DNA of 64,000 nucleotides from Pseudomonadota bacterium (GTDB taxonomy: Bacteria > Pseudomonadota > Gammaproteobacteria > Burkholderiales > Ferrovaceae). This document shows, in pieces, positions 41,791 to 52,055 of the stretch. Made by a program: the position numbers and the translations under genes. Below the pieces are notes generated by a model. The model saw nothing but the letters and a program-made list of their open reading frames with translations, searched no databases and was not told the DNA's origin. Every line of letters begins with the position of its first letter. Position 1 is the first letter of the stretch. Location of the stretch: positions 59,756 to 123,755 of the forward strand of contig JAKBLB010000003.1 in assembly GCA_021832305.1 (NCBI GenBank), in the 5' to 3' direction.

Positions 41791-44130
41791 ATGAAGCGCA
41801 TCACCCGTGTCTTTTTTTTGAGCCAGGGACTTATCTGCCAGATTGCCCTGGCCAACCCGGGCAATGTCTTGCAGGGGCAAGTCGAAGATAGCCTGGGAAA
41901 CCCCATTGCCCAAGCCCGAATCCAGGTTCAGGATGATTCGGGGAAAATACAAGCCACACTGCGCAGTGATGCCCAAGGCCAGTTCCATCTTTCGCTTTCC
42001 CCTGGCACCTACAGTGTGCAAGCCCATCAGGATCCCTACCAGGACGCCATCGGCATCGTCACGATGGATGGCGCAGATCAGGCGACCCGGCTGACCCTCG
42101 GAAGTACCCAGGCTCTGGCCGTTCAAATCAGTAGCGCGCAAAAGAGAAGTTCCCGTACCCAGGTTTCCACCCAGAATGCCAGCAGTATCACGCGCTTCGA
42201 TGCCCAGGCCATCCAGGACTTGCCGCAAGGAGAAAACACCCCCCTCAATCAGGTTCTCCTGCAAGCCCCCGGCGTCGTCAATGATTCCTTTGGCCAACTG
42301 CATATCCGGGGCGATCATGCGAACATCCAATACCGCATCGACGGTATTCTGCTGCCTGAAGGCATGAACGGTTTCGGACAATTTTTTGACACTCGTTTCG
42401 CTCAACAGATCGATCTCATGACCGGCGCTTTGCCGGCCCTTTATGGAGATCATACAGCGGGGGTGGTCTCCATCACCACGAAACAGCAGTACGATGGAAC
42501 AGGACAATTCGACTTGTACGGTGGGAGTTTCAACACGCTCAACCCCAGTGTGGAATACGGTAATTCCATCGGTAATCTGTCCTATTTCTTCACTGGCTCG
42601 TACCTGAGTAATAGCCTGGGCATCCAACGTCCCAATCCCGGTTCGCCGATCAACGACAATACCCAGCAGTTTCGTGGTTTTGGGTATCTATCTTACTTGC
42701 TCGACCCTACCACCAAGGTCAGTCTCATGTTGGGCGGATATGATGGTCACTTCCAGATTCCTGCCAATCCGGGTCAAGTCCCTGACCCCAATCAAATCGG
42801 AATTTTGCCTCAGATGGGTTTGAAGGGATACAACTCTGCTACAGTCGCCGATCAACAGAACGAATCCAACCAGTTTGCCATCCTGGCTCTCCAGGGTTCC
42901 CTCAACGATCAACTGGATTACCAAAGTTCAATTTTCAGTCGCAATACGAGTCTCCAATATCTTTCTGACATTCCCGGAAACCTCGCCTTCAATGGAGTCG
43001 CTCCAGACGTCCTGCGCAGCAGTCTCAGCAATGGGGTGCAAAGCGATGCTACCTGGCGTCTCACGCCCACGCATACCGTGCGGTTCGGTTTCTATGGTCA
43101 GACAGAAAACATCGTCAGCAACAATACTTCCACCGTGTTCCCGGTCAACGGCAACGGGATGGTGGCAGGACCCGCCTATGCCATAACAGACAATCACACC
43201 TACAATGGCAATACCTTATGGGCCTTATACACTCAGGATGAATGGAAGGCAAGCGATCACCTGACGCTCAATTATGGGTTGCGTTTCGACCAGGTCAACG
43301 CTTTTGTCAATGAAAACCAATGGAGTCCGCGCATCGGTATGGTCTACACCCTGACTCCCCAAACGACCTGGCACATGGGGTACTCACGGTACTTCACCCC
43401 ACCGCCCAACGAGTTGGTCAGTACCAGCACACTGGCACTGTTCCAGAATACCACCTTGGCAGCCAACGGTCAGAACAGTCCGGTCAAATCGGAACGCACC
43501 GATTATTATGATGTCGGACTGTTACATCAACTCAACACCCAAACCAATGTAGGCGTGGATACTTATTACAGCCGAAGCACCAACCTGCTTGACGAAGGCC
43601 AGTTTGGTCCTGCCCTGATCATGACCCCCTTCAATTACAACGAGGGCCTCATCTATGGGATCGAATTCACGGCCAACTACAAGAATGAGAATTTTTCTTC
43701 CTATGCCAACCTGGCACGCACCATCAGTCAGGCACGCGGCATCAGTTCCAGCCAGTACCTGTTTTCTCCGGCCGTATTGAGTTATGCGGCCAACAATTGG
43801 GTTTATGTGGACCATCAACAGGCACTCACTGCATCCAGCGGCTTGGCTTATAATTGGAACGGTACCCACCTGTCCGCCGATCTCATCTACCAGAGCGGGT
43901 TGCGGAACGGTTTTGCCAATACCACCAGCCTGCCTGCCTATACGGTGGTCAATCTGGGAGTGCGTCGTACCATCGCTCTTGATTCCACCGGTCCTATGGA
44001 ATATCGTTTGGTCCTGCTCAATCTGTTCAATCAAACCTACCTGATCCGGGATGGTTCCGGGATTGGCGTAGGTGCCCCTCAATATGGCATGCCCCGAGGA
44101 ATTTTTCTGGGCATCACCAAACCCTTGTAA
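41791..44130 (+). CDS. TonB-dependent receptor with N-terminal carboxypeptidase-regulatory-like domain
   Basis: Signal peptide; LQGQVEDSLGNPIAQARIQVQDDSG; plug motifs IQDLPQGENTPLNQVLLQAPGVVNDSFGQLHIRGDHANIQYRIDGI; barrel TDYYDVGLLHQLNTQTNVGVDTYY. Confidence 0.92.
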   Translation: MKRITRVFFLSQGLICQIALANPGNVLQGQVEDSLGNPIAQARIQVQDDSGKIQATLRSDAQGQFHLSLSPGTYSVQAHQDPYQDAIGIVTMDGADQATRLTLGSTQALAVQISSAQKRSSRTQVSTQNASSITRFDAQAIQDLPQGENTPLNQVLLQAPGVVNDSFGQLHIRGDHANIQYRIDGILLPEGMNGFGQFFDTRFAQQIDLMTGALPALYGDHTAGVVSITTKQQYDGTGQFDLYGGSFNTLNPSVEYGNSIGNLSYFFTGSYLSNSLGIQRPNPGSPINDNTQQFRGFGYLSYLLDPTTKVSLMLGGYDGHFQIPANPGQVPDPNQIGILPQMGLKGYNSATVADQQNESNQFAILALQGSLNDQLDYQSSIFSRNTSLQYLSDIPGNLAFNGVAPDVLRSSLSNGVQSDATWRLTPTHTVRFGFYGQTENIVSNNTSTVFPVNGNGMVAGPAYAITDNHTYNGNTLWALYTQDEWKASDHLTLNYGLRFDQVNAFVNENQWSPRIGMVYTLTPQTTWHMGYSRYFTPPPNELVSTSTLALFQNTTLAANGQNSPVKSERTDYYDVGLLHQLNTQTNVGVDTYYSRSTNLLDEGQFGPALIMTPFNYNEGLIYGIEFTANYKNENFSSYANLARTISQARGISSSQYLFSPAVLSYAANNWVYVDHQQALTASSGLAYNWNGTHLSADLIYQSGLRNGFANTTSLPAYTVVNLGVRRTIALDSTGPMEYRLVLLNLFNQTYLIRDGSGIGVGAPQYGMPRGIFLGITKPL

Positions 44131-44152
44131 CGACCTGTGAGGCTATGGATTC

Positions 44153-44806
44153 ATGCAAGAACTGATCGAAAGTTGGCATGCCCTTCAACTTGGAGGGCCG
44201 ACACTGTATCCCCTGCTGGGCCTTGCGCTGGTGGCGTTGGTCATTCTCATCGACCGTACATGGGTATTTTTTCGCTTTATCCGTTTGCCCCGCTCCCTGG
44301 ACCAACTGGTCAGCACCTACGGGTTCACCTGGGAAAGTCTGGATGAAGAAATTCATCGCTCGGGAGAAAGCAATTACTACGGTCGCTTTTGCCGCAATAT
44401 CCTGGACCACCGAACACGCCCTCTCTGGTGGATCGAATCGCGCGCCCAGGACCAAGCGCAAATCCTGGAAAAGGGGATGGGAAGAGGGCTTTGGGTCCTG
44501 GAAACCATTGTCACGGCCGCGCCCCTACTGGGACTGCTGGGCACTATCACGGGCATGATGCATGCTTTCAACCTGATCGGAGGCAATGGCCTGGTTGATC
44601 CCAGTGGCGTGACAGGGGGCGTAGCACAAGCCTTGATTGCCACGGCAGTCGGGATATTCATTGCCCTGATCGCCCTGTTCGGATTCAATTATTTTTCTCG
44701 TCAGCAAACTCATGCCCTCGAGGAGATGGAACGACTGGGGACTCATCTTCTGGACAATCTTCGCCTGGGCTATGAATTCCCCGTCCACGAACAGGAATCT
44801 CCATGA
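44153..44806 (+). CDS. exbB: MotA/TolQ/ExbB proton channel family protein
   Basis: TAAPLLGLLGTITGMMHAFNLIGG, VTGGVAQALIATAVGIFIALIALFGFNYF. Confidence 0.94.
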   Translation: MQELIESWHALQLGGPTLYPLLGLALVALVILIDRTWVFFRFIRLPRSLDQLVSTYGFTWESLDEEIHRSGESNYYGRFCRNILDHRTRPLWWIESRAQDQAQILEKGMGRGLWVLETIVTAAPLLGLLGTITGMMHAFNLIGGNGLVDPSGVTGGVAQALIATAVGIFIALIALFGFNYFSRQQTHALEEMERLGTHLLDNLRLGYEFPVHEQESP

Positions 44807-45210
44807 AACTCCGTCCCACTCGCACCTATCGCCGGGGCCGCATCGAAATCATCCCCATGATCGATGTGATGTTCTTCCTGTTGGCCACGTTCATGCTGGC
44901 TTCGTTGTCCATGCAAAATCTCCACTCATTGCCGGTCAATTTGCCTCAGGGACACGCGTCTCCTCTCCAGGCCAAGCACCCCATCACTCTGACCATTACG
45001 GCCCAAAGCCAAATTCTGGTCGACAAAACCCCCGTCACCCTGGATACCTTGGGCAAGGTGCTGAAACAAAAAATGGGGAAATCGGACCAAACCGACCTCA
45101 TCGTGGCCGCCGACAGTCAGGCACCCAATGGGATTACCGTTCAGGCGATGTTGCGCGCCCGTGGAGTTGGCGTACAGCATTTTCTGATCGCTGTGAAACA
45201 TGCGGACTGA
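44803..45210 (+). CDS. exbD: ExbD/TolR family biopolymer transport protein
   Basis: IEIIPMIDVMFFLLATFMLASLSM. Confidence 0.94.
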   Translation: MKLRPTRTYRRGRIEIIPMIDVMFFLLATFMLASLSMQNLHSLPVNLPQGHASPLQAKHPITLTITAQSQILVDKTPVTLDTLGKVLKQKMGKSDQTDLIVAADSQAPNGITVQAMLRARGVGVQHFLIAVKHAD

Positions 45211-45931
45211 TCCCCCAGCCCTACTGACCTTGAACGATACCTTCTGGCCACGGTTGCCAGTCACCCTTCCCCTTGCCGTTATCCTCTGTCTTCTTGGTCT
45301 GCAACTGCTCACCCAATGGCTGGCACCTCCCGCCAAAAAAATCCCCCCCCCGATTCCTGTCGATGCACAGATCATTGAACTGCCTGCCGCCCATGAAGCC
45401 CACGCCGGCCCTCCCCCGGCGCCTGTGGCCAAACCCATCCCTGTCGTGCCTCGTACCCTGCGTCTGCCCGAGCCCAGCCCTCCCCCTCTTCCTCATTCGG
45501 AAACTCCTACCCCTGCCGCTCCCCCGTCCAGCACTCCGACGGCATCGTCTCCCCCGGTCAACGCACCGGCTTCAACCCCCGCGCCGCCCAGCGCCTCTCC
45601 CCCACTTCCACCTACCCCATCCAATGTGCCGCCCGCTGGTCCCCACGGACAAGGGGCCAGCGAAGTGCGGGCAGCCCGTGCATTGGTCCACCCTCTGCCG
45701 GTCATTCCTGATGAGTTACGCGCTTCAGCCCTGAAAGAAGTGGCCTTGGTACGTTTTCATATCAGTAAAGATGGCACCGTCACCGTAGAATTGCTGCATC
45801 CCACCCAAACTCCCCGGCTCAATCGCCTGCTTCTGGAAACCTTGCAACAATGGCGGTTTTTCCCTGCGATCAAGAATGGTCACCCGGTCGATTCAGTTCA
45901 GGATCTGAGCCTGAAAATATCCGTGCAGTGA
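45200..45931 (+). CDS. tonB: TonB-family energy transducer
   Basis: One TM, long Pro-rich linker, C-terminal TonB domain VALVRFHISKDGTVTVELLHPTQTPRLNRLLLETLQQWRFFPA. Confidence 0.93.
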   Translation: MRTDPPALLTLNDTFWPRLPVTLPLAVILCLLGLQLLTQWLAPPAKKIPPPIPVDAQIIELPAAHEAHAGPPPAPVAKPIPVVPRTLRLPEPSPPPLPHSETPTPAAPPSSTPTASSPPVNAPASTPAPPSASPPLPPTPSNVPPAGPHGQGASEVRAARALVHPLPVIPDELRASALKEVALVRFHISKDGTVTVELLHPTQTPRLNRLLLETLQQWRFFPAIKNGHPVDSVQDLSLKISVQ

Positions 45932-46003
45932 CCACTTCAGCACGGTCAAATTTTATCTTCACCTCCTCTCCCAATATCAATTTCTTTCAGTTATCATGGA
46001 GCC

Positions 46004-47134
46004 ATGCGCCTTCATACTTCACTCGTTTTTGAACCCTCAACTCAGATCAGCGCGTTGCAGAGGCACGTCGACCGGCTCAAGCAAAACCCTGAAGTGGCTG
46101 CCCTCCTGATTCTGGCATGCGATGCCAACGGCTATACCCCAGCCAATCTGGATCCCCTTCTGCACGCCTGCACCAAACCCGTTCTGGGTGGAATTTTTCC
46201 GCAAGTGTTACATGAAGGCAGGGCATGGTCTGAAGGCGTGGTGGTGGTCGGTTTATCCCGTGCTCCCGTTTTTGTCGCCCTGAAAAATCTTTCACAACAT
46301 TCCGGTTTCGAAGAAACTCTCGACCATTCCTTCAACCTATCTACCTTGCCTGCCCCTCACACCCTGCTGGTATTCGTCGATGGTCTCTCCGCACATATTT
46401 CCAGTTTGGTCGAGGGGCTGTTCAATACCTTTGGGCTGGAATTCAATTATCTGGGCGGGGGCTGTGGATCGCTGTCCCTCCAACCTAAACCTTGCGTCAT
46501 TACCCCCGCCGGACTGCTCCAGGATGGCGCCTTGTTGGTACTTCTAGACTACCCCAGTAGCATTGGCGTTGCTCATGGCTGGGTCTCCATTTCCAAACCT
46601 TTCAAGGTCACCTCTGCCCAGGGAAACACCATTCATTCCCTGGATTGGCGCCCCGCTTTCGAGGTGTATCAGGAAATTCTGAAAATGCATGGGGATCAGC
46701 ACATCACCCCGGACAACTTTTTCTCCATCGCCAAAGCCTACCCCTTTGGAATTACCCGTCTCGATGCGGAAATGGTGGTCCGCGACCCCCTGACGACCCG
46801 GGACCAGCACATCGTCTGTGCCGGTGAAGTACCTACGGGCACTTTTGTGCGCGTGTTGCACGGTAACCAGCATACTCTTCTCCAGGCCGCCCAACGAGCT
46901 CACGCCGTGGCTCGCCAGTCTTGGGCTGAAACTCAGTCGCATCCCCATGAACTTCAATTCGTGGTAGATTGCATTTCGCGCGCACTTTTTCTCGAACAGA
47001 ATTTCTGCCAGGAACTGGCGGCCATCCACACCTCCGGTCCGATGCTGGGTGCCCTGACCATCGGTGAAATTGCAAACAGCGGTCAAGACTATCTGGAGTT
47101 CTACAACAAAACAGCCGTGGTAGGTTTTTTCTGA
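46004..47134 (+). CDS. FIST domain (FIST_N + FIST_C) signal-binding protein
   Basis: [79 protein letters not shown]. Confidence 0.85.
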   Translation: MRLHTSLVFEPSTQISALQRHVDRLKQNPEVAALLILACDANGYTPANLDPLLHACTKPVLGGIFPQVLHEGRAWSEGVVVVGLSRAPVFVALKNLSQHSGFEETLDHSFNLSTLPAPHTLLVFVDGLSAHISSLVEGLFNTFGLEFNYLGGGCGSLSLQPKPCVITPAGLLQDGALLVLLDYPSSIGVAHGWVSISKPFKVTSAQGNTIHSLDWRPAFEVYQEILKMHGDQHITPDNFFSIAKAYPFGITRLDAEMVVRDPLTTRDQHIVCAGEVPTGTFVRVLHGNQHTLLQAAQRAHAVARQSWAETQSHPHELQFVVDCISRALFLEQNFCQELAAIHTSGPMLGALTIGEIANSGQDYLEFYNKTAVVGFF

Positions 47135-49155
47135 TGGAGAACATTGATTCCTGGCGTCTGGTCCAGCAGGAAGTTCTGCAGGAAATTGCAATGTCCATTG
47201 GCACCAGTTTGAATCTGGAACAAATGCTCAAGTCCACACTTCCGGTTTTCATGCGTCGTTTGGGGTGCACCTTGGCTTCCGTTGTCACGCGCCGTGGAGA
47301 AGAGGATCCCATCCAACTCATGACGCTCCCCCGCAATACCCGTCACGAACTACAGTTGGAATTCCTGTACCGGCTACTGAGCCAGTATGATCGACGGGAC
47401 ACCGAGATGCCGTCGATTTTTCACACCGCGTTGGACCAGTTCCACTGTTATCTCTGGCCGCTTCCTGAAATCGGTTTTCTATTATTGGCACGCAGCACTC
47501 CCCTGCCTCTCGATCTGGTTCAGGAAATCGGTCCTCTGGCGGGTAAACTGGGGGTGGCCATACAAGCCTGCCAGCAACATGCCCAATTGAATACTACCCG
47601 CCAAGCCTTGGCAGATAACGAGCGGCGTTGGAAACTGGCACTGGAGGGTGCAGGACATGGTGCCTGGGACTGGGATCCCATCACCAATACCGTATTCACG
47701 TCCTCATCCTGGAAGTCCCTGCTTGGTTTCAAGGAGGAAGAAATCGGGAATCGTTTCGAAGACTGGTCCAGTCGCATTCATCCCGATGACCTGCCCGCCT
47801 CTATGGAACGTCTGGAACATCATCTGGCAGGAAAACTTCCGGTCTATCGCAGTTTACATCGCATGCGGCATCGTCAGGGACACTATGTGTGGATGCTCGA
47901 CCAGGGGATGGTTTTTGGACGCGATGTTCAGGGTAATCCTCTGCGGGTCGTTGGCACCATCACCGATATGACGGAACGCAAGAAACTCGAAGAGGAATTG
48001 GTTAAGGCTTATGAGATTGCCGAACGAGCCAACCGTTTGAAAAGCGAATTTTTGGCCAGCATGAGTCATGAAATCCGGACCCCCATGAATGGCATCATGG
48101 GTATGACCGACCTGATACTGGATACTCAACTAGCCCTCGAACAACGCGAATATCTCAACCTCGTCAAGTTCTCAGCACGGCAATTGCTCACCCTCATCGA
48201 TGATATTCTGGACCATTCCAAGATTGAAGCCGGAAAATTTACGTTGTCACATGAGTTTTTTGATCTGCGTCACGTATTGGAAAACACTTTACGGCCACTT
48301 CAAATTCAGTCTGAAGACAAGGGGTTGAATTTCTTTCTTGAAGTTGAATCTGAGTTACCGATTTTGATCGGTTCAGATCCCGACCGACTCTGCCAGATTC
48401 TCGTCAATCTGGTGGGCAATGCCATCAAGTTCACTGCCCACGGCCATGTAAAGGTGCGGGTCACCCCTGAGGCCTCCCTACCGAACGCACTGCATTTCTG
48501 TGTCTCCGATAGTGGCATCGGTATTCCAAAAAATCAGCAGGAACAGATCTTTTGTGCTTTCACCCAAGGGGACGGAAGTATCACCCGACAGTTTGGAGGA
48601 ACCGGATTGGGATTGACAATCTCTTCCAGTTTAATCAAACTATTAGGCGGTTCTATTTATGTTGAGAGCGAACTTGGGAAAGGCGCAGCATTCCACTTTA
48701 TTTTGCCCTATCAACCCAAGGATACCACCGTTCCTCTCCCGCTCCCCCAACCGCCCTCTCAGGTCTTTCCCTCGCTGAATTGCGCGCGGGTCCTGATTGC
48801 CGAGGATAATCCCACCAATCGCCTGCTGGCCCAAAAAATTCTGGAGAAGGAAGGCTGTCAGGTCATTCTGGCAGAAAACGGTGAAGAGGCCCTCCTACAA
48901 TGGGAATCCAATCCCATCGACCTGATCCTGATGGATGGAATGATGCCCGTCATGGACGGGATCACAGCAACCCTTCAGATCAGAGCCAAGGAAAAACTCA
49001 AGGGATCCGCCCCCATTCCCATCATCGCCCTCACCGCCAATGCCATGGTAGAAGATCGCCAACGCTATCTTGATGCGGGCATGAGCGACTATCTGTCCAA
49101 ACCCTTCAAGCCGGATGAGTTGCGCAAGATCCTGGGAAACTGGCTGAAGCATTGA
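47134..49155 (+). CDS. Hybrid sensor histidine kinase (PAS-HisKA-HATPase-REC)
   Basis: [49 protein letters not shown]; HATPase [70 protein letters not shown]. Confidence 0.95.
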   Translation: MENIDSWRLVQQEVLQEIAMSIGTSLNLEQMLKSTLPVFMRRLGCTLASVVTRRGEEDPIQLMTLPRNTRHELQLEFLYRLLSQYDRRDTEMPSIFHTALDQFHCYLWPLPEIGFLLLARSTPLPLDLVQEIGPLAGKLGVAIQACQQHAQLNTTRQALADNERRWKLALEGAGHGAWDWDPITNTVFTSSSWKSLLGFKEEEIGNRFEDWSSRIHPDDLPASMERLEHHLAGKLPVYRSLHRMRHRQGHYVWMLDQGMVFGRDVQGNPLRVVGTITDMTERKKLEEELVKAYEIAERANRLKSEFLASMSHEIRTPMNGIMGMTDLILDTQLALEQREYLNLVKFSARQLLTLIDDILDHSKIEAGKFTLSHEFFDLRHVLENTLRPLQIQSEDKGLNFFLEVESELPILIGSDPDRLCQILVNLVGNAIKFTAHGHVKVRVTPEASLPNALHFCVSDSGIGIPKNQQEQIFCAFTQGDGSITRQFGGTGLGLTISSSLIKLLGGSIYVESELGKGAAFHFILPYQPKDTTVPLPLPQPPSQVFPSLNCARVLIAEDNPTNRLLAQKILEKEGCQVILAENGEEALLQWESNPIDLILMDGMMPVMDGITATLQIRAKEKLKGSAPIPIIALTANAMVEDRQRYLDAGMSDYLSKPFKPDELRKILGNWLKH

Positions 49156-49198
49156 CCCCTTTCCACTGTAAAATGGGTTAGAATCCGCAGAATAGTTG

Positions 49199-49283
49199 GC
49201 CCAGGTGGCGAAATTGGTAGACGCAGCAGGTTTAGGTCCTGCCGCCGAGAGGTGTGGAGGTTCGAGTCCTCTCCTGGGCACCA
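49199..49283 (+). tRNA. tRNA-Leu(UAG), CCA encoded
   Basis: Acceptor GCCCAGG/CCTGGGC, anticodon arm GCAGG-TTTAGGT-CCTGC, T-arm GGAGGTTCGAGTCCTCT, 3' ACCA. Confidence 0.96.
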
Positions 49284-49544
49284 TTGGCATTTTTTGCCCT
49301 TTCCGGTATTTTCCGCTAGAACCAGAAAGACACTAAAATTTCAGTCGGTTACAGCAAATTTTCTGACCTCCGTCTAACGCCCCTTCCGGTTTTTTCCGTC
49401 CCAATACGAACTTTCTGCAAACTGTTACGCCAGATTTACGCCACGTCGCAAAGCGAGTTCGGAGCAGCCGTTCGTCATCAATCTTTCGCCATATCACCAA
49501 AACCCATCATAAAAAAACCAAAATCGAACCACGAACCAATCGAG

Positions 49545-49832
49545 TTACAGCATCACACCATTTTTCTTCGCCAGCCTGTAAATCGGTGCATCTTCGTCCG
49601 TCGGTGCCTTGACCAGCAAATCGATGTCGTTGTCGCACAGTAGGGAAAGTTCGTACTCGAGTAGCAACCTTTTCTGAAACTCGATTTTATACGACGACTC
49701 GACAAACAGGTCGATGTCCCCGCCTTTCAGTCTGTCGTTAACCATGGACCCGAAAAGATAGATCCTGCTTTCGGGGTCGATCGCCTCTATTGTCGACTTG
49801 ATGCTGGCAGCATCCTGTTCAGATATTCTCAT
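49545..49832 (-). CDS. Minimal nucleotidyltransferase-domain protein (MNT-like)
   Basis: RIYLFGSMVNDRLKGGDIDLFVE (GSx10GGDIDL signature) with NDIDLLV third acidic position. Confidence 0.82.
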   Translation of the reverse strand: MRISEQDAASIKSTIEAIDPESRIYLFGSMVNDRLKGGDIDLFVESSYKIEFQKRLLLEYELSLLCDNDIDLLVKAPTDEDAPIYRLAKKNGVML

Positions 49833-50343
49833 GGCCCTGGTGATTTCGTCTTGGGTTGATCGTCTGAATCTTCCGAAATTAGTTTATTTCTTTCGATATA
49901 TTCAATTATTGAATCAAAAACCTCAACCAAAAAATCAGATTCAGAAACGAGCAGGTTTAACTTTTCGATTTGTCCGGCGCTTTCTTCCGGGTGTTGATCA
50001 ATGATACCGACAAAGCATGAACATAACGATCAGCATCAGGATACTGATGAACCCTATTACCGAATTCATCTGGATGTTCGCAGTAACCATGGGGTAGATA
50101 TTCATCAAATACCTGCCCATCACATCCGTCAACTCCGACGCCACAATAAACCTGAAAACGAGCATAACCGGACGCATGAAACTTTGCAACAGAATGTGTA
50201 TCCGTAATTCGTTCTCTGACCCAAGCCTTCCTCGCCAAAGCGTCCATATGAGCAAAGGCCAGGAACGATACCAAGTAATCGTCGGATAGGACATAAACCC
50301 ACTCCTGGTCATCCGTGGATAAAATGTCTATCGGTAAGTCCGC
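49829..50343 (-). pseudogene. Unidentified gene remnant, 5'-truncated and apparently frameshifted, overlapping the nucleotidyltransferase start by 4 nt
   Basis: Coding-like frame ADLPIDILSTDDQEWVYVLSDDYLVSFLAFAHMDALARKAWVRERITDTHSVAKF...RYVHALS, then a second frame IDQHPEESAGQIEKLNLLVSESDFLVEVFDSIIEYIERNKLISED...SPGP* ending in ATGA overlap. Confidence 0.5.
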
Positions 50344-50447
50344 TCACGCGGCGTTATTCAGTAACGGACAGGTTAAGACGGGCATTTCTATTTGGAGTTG
50401 ACACGCCGACCTGGCACCATCGAGCAGTCCACAGACCTCTGAACAGT

Positions 50448-51530
50448 TCAAAAACCGGATGAGGGCGTTGCCATACATAGACACGAACAGTGACGGAGAG
50501 GTACTGCACGACACTCCCCCTGACACCGGGGGTGGTGGGCATCCGGGAAGTGCGGATGAACATGGGTCAGAGGTTCGTGGCGATGCAGATGGCGGTGTTG
50601 GGTTCCAGGGACCACCGGATCATCGTGTACATGCTGGTGATGTTCATCATGGATATGCTCATGGTCGTGTTCCATCTCATCGTGCCTGTGTCGGTGCTCA
50701 TGACGCTCGGTCAGATGTAGCCAGGTACCCAGTGCCATCAGCGCTCCAGCCACGAGCAATGGCATTGTGACCGATTCACCCAGTAGCACGATGGAGAAAT
50801 ATGCACCGGTACGTGCAGTGCCAAGTTGGCGCAGGCCAATAACAAACAAGGTGAGGCTCATGCCATAACTGGCGAATCCCAACAGCATTGCAGAGACCAT
50901 GATCCCAATGCCCGGCAATTGGGCACGAGTCAGGTGTGCCAGCACGAGATTGGTCATTCCTGCCACCAATCCTTTGACCATCGCAATGAATGACGCATCT
51001 GACAGGGATACTTTACGGGTGAGATTGTTATCGATGGCCCAGGCAAGGCAGGCTCCCAATACGGCCAGTGTCGACCATGCCCCTGAAAAACGCATCTCCT
51101 GCGGAAAGGTCAAGACGATGGTTCCAACGACGATGGCAAGCATGCCCAACGCGATGCGGCGGTCGAAGTTTTCCTTGAAGGCAAACCAGGCCAACAGTGT
51201 CGTAAATATTCCCTCTGCATTCAACAGGAGCGACACGTCCGACCCGGGCATCGCAGATAGGCCAACCATCAACGATACGGGCCCAATTATTCCGCCAGCC
51301 GCAATCGCCGCTGCCAGCCATCCCCAGTCTCCACTTCCCAGATGTGCTGCAGGCATGCGACGAATACGGCGCATGATCCACAAACCGATGCCCGATCCGA
51401 GATAGAGCAATGCAGCCAATGGCCAAGGGTCCATGTACCCCAGAAGCAATTTGGCCAGGGGAGTGCTCACGCCAAATAGCGTTGCTGCCGCCAGCACTGC
51501 GACAATTCCACTGTGCATGCCGAAATTCAT
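50448..51530 (-). CDS. DMT/EamA-family transporter with His-rich C-terminal tail
   Basis: Ten TM-like segments; tail HEHRHRHDEMEHDHEHIHDEHHQHVHDDP...HRHLHRHEPLTHVHPHFPDAHH. Confidence 0.88.
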   Translation of the reverse strand: MNFGMHSGIVAVLAAATLFGVSTPLAKLLLGYMDPWPLAALLYLGSGIGLWIMRRIRRMPAAHLGSGDWGWLAAAIAAGGIIGPVSLMVGLSAMPGSDVSLLLNAEGIFTTLLAWFAFKENFDRRIALGMLAIVVGTIVLTFPQEMRFSGAWSTLAVLGACLAWAIDNNLTRKVSLSDASFIAMVKGLVAGMTNLVLAHLTRAQLPGIGIMVSAMLLGFASYGMSLTLFVIGLRQLGTARTGAYFSIVLLGESVTMPLLVAGALMALGTWLHLTERHEHRHRHDEMEHDHEHIHDEHHQHVHDDPVVPGTQHRHLHRHEPLTHVHPHFPDAHHPRCQGECRAVPLRHCSCLCMATPSSGF

Positions 51531-51533
51531 TCT

Positions 51534-52016
51534 TCAATGTCTTTTGGCAGGAGATGGCTTAGGGATCACGGCATTTGGTACTTTCCGATGGCAGGCGCAG
51601 GTCTCTCCCTGCGCTGCAGCGACCAACTCATGGAGAATGCCGCATTCACTGGCGCTGTGATGGGTATCGCAACTACCATGCAAGGCGGTCAGTTGCTGCT
51701 CCAACGCCCGCATACTTTTCAGCCGCGCCCGAACCCGTGACAGTTGTGTACCAATCAGTTCGTCAATGCCGCCGCAGTCTGCGGCAGGGTTCTCCACGAA
51801 TTCCAGCAGCCGTTTGATATCCGCCAGAGGCATGTCAAGGGCCCGGCAATGGCGGATGAAGGACAGTCGTTCAAGGTGAACCGAACCATACGCACGGTAT
51901 CCGTTACTGCTTCGTTCCGGTTTGGGCAGTAAACCCGCTTTTTCATAGTAGCGGATCGTCTCGATATCGACGCCGGTGGATTGACCCAATTCGCCGATAC
52001 GCATGGTGGATTTCAT
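51534..52016 (-). CDS. MerR-family regulator, CadR/PbrR type (Cd(II)/Pb(II)-responsive)
   Basis: MRIGELGQSTGVDIETIRYYEKAGLLPKPERSSNGYRAYG; metal-site cysteines DCGGID and CDTHHSASECGIL. Confidence 0.9.
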   Translation of the reverse strand: MKSTMRIGELGQSTGVDIETIRYYEKAGLLPKPERSSNGYRAYGSVHLERLSFIRHCRALDMPLADIKRLLEFVENPAADCGGIDELIGTQLSRVRARLKSMRALEQQLTALHGSCDTHHSASECGILHELVAAAQGETCACHRKVPNAVIPKPSPAKRH

Positions 52017-52055
52017 CCTGTTCCCCTGACGGATAGAGAGTCTGATTCTACACGC

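Noticed and set aside
41722-42627. 301-aa minus-strand ORF opposite the TonB receptor
   Set aside because: Shadow ORF over the plug domain; no family features.
49259-49275. Sequence shared between tRNA-Leu and tRNA-Pro (GAGGTTCGA.TCCTCT), considered as an att direct repeat
   Set aside because: It is only the conserved T-arm of tRNAs, in opposite orientation, and too short to argue for an att site.
48895-49290. 131-aa minus-strand ORF starting MPMVPRRGLEPPHLSAAGPKPAASTNFATWAN
   Set aside because: The RGLEPPHLSA.. peptide is antisense translation of tRNA-Leu, a well-known spurious annotation.
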